Position numbers and translations under genes: made by a program. A DNA stretch of 64,000 bases from Chitinophagales bacterium (GTDB lineage Bacteria; Bacteroidota; Bacteroidia; Chitinophagales; Chitinophagaceae). Numbering within the stretch: the first letter of the stretch is position 1; every line of letters begins with the position of its first letter. Under the pieces are notes generated by a model. The model was not told the DNA's origin. It searched no databases and saw only the letters and a list, made by a program, of their open reading frames with translations. This document shows, one piece after another, positions 58,835 to 64,000 of the stretch. The stretch lies in assembly GCA_017303855.1 (NCBI GenBank), contig JAFLBL010000003.1, forward strand, positions 62,001 through 126,000. Direction: 5' to 3'.

Positions 58835-60114
58835 TGTTCATTTTTTTGTGATTCCACTGGTCTTTTCCTCCAGTAATTCGCGAGCAGACTGCCGCTGATA
58901 TTCATCCAGGGACTGAATACAGCTGCGGGCAATCCAACCGTACCGAGTTTACCCATACTGCCCGCGATACCACTGGCCATGCCGCCGTTTTGTAAGCCTA
59001 CTTCAAAGGCAATGGTGCGACTGGCATTTTTATCCATACCAAACAGGCGGCTGAGCCAGTAACCAAAGAAATAACCGGCGGCATTATGAATAACGGAGGC
59101 GATGAACAGCAGTACACCCACTTTCATCAGATTCTCCCTCCCGGCTGCAGTAGTAACTGTGGTAAAGTAAATGATACCAAACATCGAGATCAGCGGCATG
59201 ATCTTATCAAGCTTCGGGAAACGGTTATACAACTGATGATAAAGCCAACCGGCAATCACAGCCCCTGCAAAGAAAGCGGAGAGGGTGATGCTTTGTCTCC
59301 ATTCGGGCTGATTGATATTTCTTAACAGATAAAAAACGACAATAAAAAGCCATGCAACAGAAAAAGCTACTAAAATACTCACTCTGCGTCTCTGCGTCTC
59401 CGCGGTTCTTTTTAAATAATCATGTAAAAGTGCTGCGCCGATCGGCACCAGTACGATCTTGATGATCTCCATCATCATATCCACGAATTTTATCTCGATC
59501 AGGGTACCTGCCAGCGTTTTCATTAACAAAGGAGTCAGCAGTGGTGCCACTAAAGTGGCCATGGCAGTTACGATCACCGATAAAACCAGGTTCGCTTTGG
59601 CCAGGTAGACCATCACATTGCTGGCGAGTCCGCTGCTGCAACTGCCAATGAGAATAATACCTGCAGCGATCTCGGGTTCAAAATGAAAGATCTTCGTGAG
59701 CAGTAATCCCATCAGGGGCATGATGGAAAAATGGCAGAACAATCCCACGAGCACGCCTTTACCTGTAGAAGCGATACCATTGAAATCTTTCAGGCTCATA
59801 TGCGTGCCCATACCAAACATCACCAGTTGGATGATCACCAGGATGAGAGTCTTGTCACGCAGGTTAACCGAACCCCAGCTAGTAAATGCCTGGGGGAATA
59901 ACATACCCGCCACTACAGCGGAGATGATCCAGGCCGTGTACTGATAGCCTTTTAATGCAGGAATGGAACCAAGTCCTACAGCGAGACTGATCGCAGCAAT
60001 CAGTACGGCCGGTTTATAAAGCATTGGTTCATGCAGCATGACACCTGCTAACAGGGCCACTACTGCCAATCCGCTGAGATAAAGAAAATATTTTCCGTAT
60101 TGCTGCATGAACAA
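58831..60114 (-). CDS. BASS-family (bile acid:sodium symporter) transporter
   Basis: The 427-residue protein has about eleven helices, more than the usual 300-330-residue BASS proteins because of two additional N-terminal helices (about 10-60). Typical motifs are GMGTHMSLKDF and LIGSCSSGLASNVMVYLAKANLVLSVIVTA. Family members import organic acids with Na+. The cytoplasmic loop near 234-244 is encoded by a short intergenic-type repeat. The neighbouring genes suggest import of a sugar acid. Confidence 0.87.
59382..59411. repeat. Genomic short repeat inside the symporter coding sequence
   Basis: CTCTGCGTCTCTGCGTCTCC followed by GCGGTTC is a repeat word that I know from intergenic regions of several bacterial genomes. 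Here it is in frame and gives TAETQRRRVS in a loop between two helices. Confidence 0.6.
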
Positions 60115-60117
60115 TTT

Positions 60118-60780
60118 TTATTTTAAAACAGTAGCCAGGTATTCCATGGCAATGGGGGGACTGGCCAGGATCGGTACTTTTTTATCTGCCTCAGCAAGGG
60201 TATCCACCACACGTGCCATACTGGCCTGCGCGAGTAAGATCACATCCACTTCGTTTGCCAGTTTCTTCAGTGCATCTCCTACTTTCTGATCATGGGTAGC
60301 CGCATCACCACTCATCAGGGCTTCAAAAGCACCTTCGCATAATACTGGTAACAGTTCAATTTCTTTCCCGGCTGCCAGTGCTCTTCTGCGTACCAGGTCG
60401 CTGGTTGGATTCAATGTAGTAGACAATGTTGCCACCACCCCGATCCTCTTCCCGGACAGCACTGCTCTATCCGCCATCGGTTGATCCACCCGCAATACCG
60501 GTACATGACTCAATCCGGCGGCGGCCTCTACAGCAGGACCGATCGAGGAACAGGTGAAGAGAATATAATCCGCCCCCGCATCCTGCGCCGAACCGGCATA
60601 GTTCACTACCCGTCTTGATGTATCGGCGGTTAATTCACCACAGGCAATCGTATTCTTAATCAGACTATCATCTACAATATTAAAGGTCTTTACATGCGGT
60701 ATATACTTTGCACAGAGTTCGGCGAATACCGGGACCAGGGTGGCTGATGTATGAATGAGGCCTAATGTTTTTACAGACAT
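60118..60780 (-). CDS. Aspartate/glutamate racemase-fold protein
   Basis: The 220-residue protein has the Asp/Glu/hydantoin racemase fold: VKTLGLIHTSATLVPVF at the start, FTCSSIGPAVEAA with the N-terminal catalytic Cys, and LAQASMARVVDTLAEA where the second catalytic Cys is normally found (as in LACAGM). The second Cys is absent, so a two-base racemisation is unlikely, and a one-Cys reaction such as decarboxylation or isomerisation, as in arylmalonate decarboxylase or maleate isomerase, is possible. The gene is 3 nt upstream of the symporter gene. Confidence 0.8.
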   Translation of the reverse strand: MSVKTLGLIHTSATLVPVFAELCAKYIPHVKTFNIVDDSLIKNTIACGELTADTSRRVVNYAGSAQDAGADYILFTCSSIGPAVEAAAGLSHVPVLRVDQPMADRAVLSGKRIGVVATLSTTLNPTSDLVRRRALAAGKEIELLPVLCEGAFEALMSGDAATHDQKVGDALKKLANEVDVILLAQASMARVVDTLAEADKKVPILASPPIAMEYLATVLK

Positions 60781-60790
60781 ATGTTTAGAT

Positions 60791-60945
60791 GTTTGTTGTT
60801 TAGCGTTTGTTGTTTAGCGTTTTAGTTAATCATGCTTCGGCAAGCTCAGCATGACACCGTTGTCACCGTGCCTGTCCCGCCTAATGCGGGGAGCTTGCCG
60901 AAGGGCGACTCACCACTCACTACTCACTACTCACCACTGACTTTC
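60791..60945. repeat. REP-like inverted repeat and short repeats inside the catabolic operon
   Basis: CTTCGGCAAGCT (60835-60846) and AGCTTGCCGAAG (60892-60903) form a 12-bp inverted repeat enclosing a CCCGC/GCGGG hairpin (60876-60890). It is flanked by GTTTAGCGTTTGTTG-type repeats (60791-60823) on one side and ACTCACCACTCACTACTC-type repeats (60909-60940) on the other. The stop codon of the kinase gene falls in the latter. The element separates kinase and racemase-fold genes and could cap or cut the mRNA. Confidence 0.8.
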
Positions 60946-62246
60946 AAAAAATATTCCTTCCCCCCTACCTGTCCCCCCTTAAAATTCACTTCCAGTCCCT
61001 GCATTGCTTCATTACTTGAATGCACTTTACATAACGGTGCCCCTGTTACCAGCGGAGCGAGCATTTCCACCGCATCAATCTCCATGGCACGGGCGGCATA
61101 GCTGCTGGTATCGCCACCGGCTACGAGGATCCGTTTTACACCCGCTTTCAATACGGCTTTCTTAGCAATGCTGCCGAGTGCCGTACCCAGTTTCTCGGAA
61201 GACAGGTTCTGTGACTGTTTCGGACCGGTATGTACGATCAGGTTATGTTTATGCTGTAATTTCTCAACGATAGTGGCTAACTGATTTCCATCCAGGGTGC
61301 CATCATTGGAGATCTTTACGGCATTCAGGATGATCTCTTCGAAACCATTGGCAATTGCATGACTGATCTGTGCAGTTGTAACCGGTGAACAACTGCCGGA
61401 GACCACCAGCAATGGCTCGGCTTTACTGATCGGGGCCCATTCCCTTACCGGACTGAAATATCCATTACGAATCCAATGAGTACCCAATCCCATTTCAATA
61501 CCGGAAGAACCCACAGAGAACAATGTTATTCTGTAGGCGGTAGCGATTGCATCCAGATGACCGGCGATACTGACCAGATCCTCATTCTTCATCGCATCAT
61601 AGACCAGTACTTTCGTTTGCTCACTGATCAGTTTCTCCACAGCGAGATTAATATCGCCCATGGAACCGGATACTTTCAATATATCCACGAGTCCGGTCTT
61701 CCTGCTTGTTTGTCCGGCTAATAATTTAGTAAGGTCGCTTTCCGTAGCGGGTGTTACCGGATGAATACTCATCGACGGATGACGATCGAGCCGGTAAATA
61801 CCGCCATCGCTGCCAATTCCCATTTTGGCAAACAGATTACCAAACAAACAGTAACGGCCGAGTGCGGGCATACCACCTAATACAGGCGTGAATTCATTTT
61901 TAAATACGGTTACCCCGCAATCAATGGCTTTACCGATACTGCCCACGGTAGCGGATGAATCAAACGTTGAACAGATCTTATAATGCACATGCCTTGCCCC
62001 GGTCGCTTTCATTTGTTCAAATGCAGGGAGCAATGTCTTTTCCATCTCGTCCGGTGATAAGGATCTTGTTTTACCGGCTACTCCATATACCTTCAGTCCG
62101 GGCATGGCAGCCAGTTGTTCAGCCGTGGGCACTTCGGTAAACAGGACCGCTTTCGCACCGGCTCTTGTAATGAACTCGAGCGCATCGGTGCTGCCGGTAA
62201 AATCATCGCCGTAGAAGGCCAGTAATATGTCAGGCTTATTGTTCAA
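60927..62246 (-). CDS. DUF1537 (four-carbon acid sugar kinase family) protein
   Basis: The 439-residue protein begins with the substrate-binding motif LLAFYGDDFTGSTDALEF and has the C-terminal nucleotide-binding domain with VAGGDTSSYAARAM (about 388-401), matching the OtnK/DtnK/OiaK kinases that phosphorylate 3-oxo sugar acids. Such kinases act just before an aldolase, decarboxylase or RuBisCO-like enzyme. The start is a TTG at 62246, one base after the RLP stop, so the two are coupled. Pairing with an RLP is the arrangement described for the 3-oxo-isoapionate branch of D-apiose catabolism. Confidence 0.87.
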   Translation of the reverse strand: MNNKPDILLAFYGDDFTGSTDALEFITRAGAKAVLFTEVPTAEQLAAMPGLKVYGVAGKTRSLSPDEMEKTLLPAFEQMKATGARHVHYKICSTFDSSATVGSIGKAIDCGVTVFKNEFTPVLGGMPALGRYCLFGNLFAKMGIGSDGGIYRLDRHPSMSIHPVTPATESDLTKLLAGQTSRKTGLVDILKVSGSMGDINLAVEKLISEQTKVLVYDAMKNEDLVSIAGHLDAIATAYRITLFSVGSSGIEMGLGTHWIRNGYFSPVREWAPISKAEPLLVVSGSCSPVTTAQISHAIANGFEEIILNAVKISNDGTLDGNQLATIVEKLQHKHNLIVHTGPKQSQNLSSEKLGTALGSIAKKAVLKAGVKRILVAGGDTSSYAARAMEIDAVEMLAPLVTGAPLCKVHSSNEAMQGLEVNFKGGQVGGKEYFLKVSGE

Positions 62247-62247
62247 T

Positions 62248-63492
62248 TTATTTAGTTCCGAATTTTTTTACTGATTCCGCAAAGGCGGGAAATTGTTTTG
62301 CCGTTTCTTCCAATGTCATTCCTTCCACAGCACCCTGCCAGGCCTGTTGCAATGCTTGCACACCGGCAGCCGCGCCCATTGGATGCGCCATGATTCCGCC
62401 ACCTGCCATATATAATAAGTCTGTAGTCTTCGTTCTCCGCCAGGTTTCAAATGCCTGTCCGCCCCATTGTCCGGAAGACACTACAGGCAATACTGTTTTG
62501 TGTGTATAGAAAGGAGTGAGGCAGGCATCTATCGAGTTCACCACACTGTCATCGCTCTCCCAGAATTTATTCTGAATACCATTTACGTGCAACTGATCCA
62601 CGCCGGCCAGTCGCCATAGTTTCTGATAGGCCCTGAAATCAATTCCCAGTAACGGATGGCGGGTCAGCATTCCCCAGCCATTGCGGTGTGCATGAATGGC
62701 CAGTTGTCCCTGGTCGCAGATTTTCTTCACCGCAGAAAGTCCCACACTGTTTATGCTGACCATGGCGCAAGTACCGCCCGCCTGAATTATTTTTTCATAG
62801 CGGTAGAGCATATCATCCATATCCCCGCTGATGTTAAAGGCATACATCACTTTCTTCCCGGTCTTGTCGGCTTGCCGGTTGATCACCTGCATGACGGCGG
62901 ACAACCGGTCTTCAAAAGAAGAGTTACCGGAAGACGAAAGCAGTTCATCATCCTTTACAAAATCAATTCCGGCTTCCGACAGTACGTTCACTATGCCGGC
63001 GGTTTGTTCAGGACTTAATCCTACCGAAGGCTTTATGATGGTGCCGATCAGTGGGCGGTTATACACACCCGTTAGCTCCCTGCAACCGGTGATACCAAAG
63101 GAAGGGCCGCTGAAGAAAGACCCATAGGAAGCCGGCAGTTCAATATCCATCAGTTTGAGACCGGTGAACTGCGTGATCTCATATAAATTTCCCTGGAGGG
63201 TGGAAACCAGCACGGGTAAATTATACCCGAAGTTTTCTATACTCCAGGAAACTTTCACAATGGCCCGGTGATAGAGTCCGTCTTTACTGCTGGCTCCGGG
63301 AATGGCGGGTTCTTTCACTGTTTCCAGTAATTCCACCGATTCCACCCGGGCAGCAAAGCGTTGCTTCAGTTCCTCCGTTTCACCAGGTACCGCTACAAAC
63401 GTGCCCGAAGATTGCTCACCGGCGAGTACCGCTGCGGCTTTCCCGGGGGCAAAGGGAGTTTCTATATAGTATGTAGCTAAAATCCGTTCCAT
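62248..63492 (-). CDS. RuBisCO-like protein (form IV), probable sugar-acid phosphate decarboxylase or transcarboxylase
   Basis: The 414-residue protein has the RuBisCO large-subunit N-terminal domain and TIM barrel. By alignment to RuBisCO motifs: Lys154 (IGTIIKPS, Rubisco K175) is kept, K177 is Ser156, and the Mg/carbamate triad is kept as Lys180, Asp182 and Glu183 (VKDDE). His269/Arg270 (HAHRN), His302 and Lys309 (LHVNGIQNK), Ser340 and the phosphate-binding GGG 364-366 are also present. Missing K177 argues against carboxylation, while the phosphate site fits a phosphorylated sugar acid made by the adjacent kinase. The ATG at 63492 is preferred over 63516. Confidence 0.9.
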   Translation of the reverse strand: MERILATYYIETPFAPGKAAAVLAGEQSSGTFVAVPGETEELKQRFAARVESVELLETVKEPAIPGASSKDGLYHRAIVKVSWSIENFGYNLPVLVSTLQGNLYEITQFTGLKLMDIELPASYGSFFSGPSFGITGCRELTGVYNRPLIGTIIKPSVGLSPEQTAGIVNVLSEAGIDFVKDDELLSSSGNSSFEDRLSAVMQVINRQADKTGKKVMYAFNISGDMDDMLYRYEKIIQAGGTCAMVSINSVGLSAVKKICDQGQLAIHAHRNGWGMLTRHPLLGIDFRAYQKLWRLAGVDQLHVNGIQNKFWESDDSVVNSIDACLTPFYTHKTVLPVVSSGQWGGQAFETWRRTKTTDLLYMAGGGIMAHPMGAAAGVQALQQAWQGAVEGMTLEETAKQFPAFAESVKKFGTK

Positions 63493-63494
63493 GA

Positions 63495-64000
63495 TTATCG
63501 TATGTAGGGCAACCACACTCTCATATCCGTCCTGCCCCGGTTCGCCCAGGCATAATAGGGAATGAGTTTAATAGTTGCGAGTTTATATTTCTTATTCACT
63601 TCTTTGTATAATTTATTCGTCCATTCCTCTTCGTGGCGCAGGTAAGTTCGGCCAACAAGTGCTGTTACCCGACCTCCGGCTATTTCCATTTCCTCCGTTT
63701 TAAAACGGGCGGTGGAAATCATACGTACATCCGCCACATTATACTGGGGCAGATCAGTGGATTCGATACAATAGACCAACGGGCCTCTTTTGACAGCGAC
63801 CTGCCCCCTTGTTTCTTCAACCAGCGGGTTACTTTCTATCATCGTTACGGGCATATCCATATAAATCTCTATCCGGTCGCCTTTTTTCCAGGTCCGCTCT
63901 ACAGTCAGGTATCCGTTTCTTAGCTTTTCATCCGTTTGTATTCTGCCATTTACGGCTATCCGGAAAAAGCCGCACCAGCCAGGTACCCGGAAATGAAGCC
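63495..64000 (-). CDS. GH127-like (DUF1680) beta-L-arabinofuranosidase family protein, C-terminal part
   Basis: The minus-strand frame is open from 63998 to the TAA at 63495-63497 and gives about 167 residues; the rest lies past the window edge. FRVPGWC, RGQVAVKRGPLVYCIES and KLIPYYAWANRG...MRVWLP match the C-terminal beta-sandwich domains of DUF1680 enzymes, which release L-arabinofuranose or related furanosides. The catalytic cysteines lie in the missing part. It is followed by the RLP gene after 2 nt and so appears to belong to the same operon. Confidence 0.85.
   Translation of the reverse strand, partial: LHFRVPGWCGFFRIAVNGRIQTDEKLRNGYLTVERTWKKGDRIEIYMDMPVTMIESNPLVEETRGQVAVKRGPLVYCIESTDLPQYNVADVRMISTARFKTEEMEIAGGRVTALVGRTYLRHEEEWTNKLYKEVNKKYKLATIKLIPYYAWANRGRTDMRVWLPYIR

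Noticed and set aside
60835..60903. Attachment site or insertion-sequence end
   Set aside because: The 12-bp inverted repeat encloses only about 45 bp and has no flanking target duplication or transposase; a REP-like element is the simpler reading.

Overview
The window reads as chromosomal DNA of a Bacteroidota bacterium, most likely family Chitinophagaceae (Chitinophaga/Niastella-like). Support: an Alternative Complex III plus aa3-type cytochrome oxidase supercluster in the order usual for this phylum; families largely confined to it (DUF3078, DUF5522, DUF6787, DUF5703, CarboxypepD_reg-like); promoters of the Bacteroidota TAnnTTTG type; and weak or absent Shine-Dalgarno sequences. There is no rRNA, CRISPR array, transposase or prophage in the window.

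Layout. 1-6.8 kb: start of an AMIN-type amidase-like gene, a 7TM protein, a MarR/acyl-CoA dehydrogenase pair, and an alpha/beta hydrolase, glycosyltransferase and ABC permease run. 6.8-10.5 kb: a minus-strand surface-polysaccharide trio (flippase, chain-length regulator, ligase). 10.5-14.8 kb: an Lrp/AsnC regulator, a tRNA-like structured RNA with its own promoter and terminator, and two DUF3078 outer-membrane paralogues flanking about 1 kb of 109-bp tandem repeats and triple-hairpin REP-like elements. 14.8-16.6 kb: trmB, a DUF5522 protein, an alkyltransferase-like protein and a small membrane protein. 16.7-32.9 kb: a minus-strand respiratory block: actABCDEF, coxB, coxA, ctaB, two subunit III-type proteins, subunit IV, SCO and DUF420. 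It carries electrons from menaquinol through ACIII to O2, with assembly factors at its distal end. 33.1-43.4 kb: DUF6787, purN, small secreted proteins, a very large M19-type metallopeptidase, an AraC regulator divergent from a sialate O-acetylesterase-like enzyme, and an unknown secreted protein. 43.4-47.5 kb: a low-density stretch of orphan genes and probable gene remnants. 47.6-64 kb: a tightly packed minus-strand catabolic operon: GH127-type (partial), RuBisCO-like protein, DUF1537 sugar-acid kinase, Asp/Glu-racemase-fold protein, BASS-type acid symporter, enolase-superfamily dehydratase, GH2, GH43/117-like propeller, GH106 and DUF5703. It probably releases and degrades an unusual pectic or plant-glycoside sugar, oxidised to a sugar acid.

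Most interesting items: (i) the RNA at 11146-11317, which folds as a full class II-like tRNA cloverleaf but has a 100-nt variable region and a GUC anticodon position; (ii) the RuBisCO-like/DUF1537 kinase/one-cysteine racemase-fold/enolase module embedded in a glycosidase operon; (iii) short intergenic repeat families that have become coding sequence, one as a signal peptide and one as a transporter loop.
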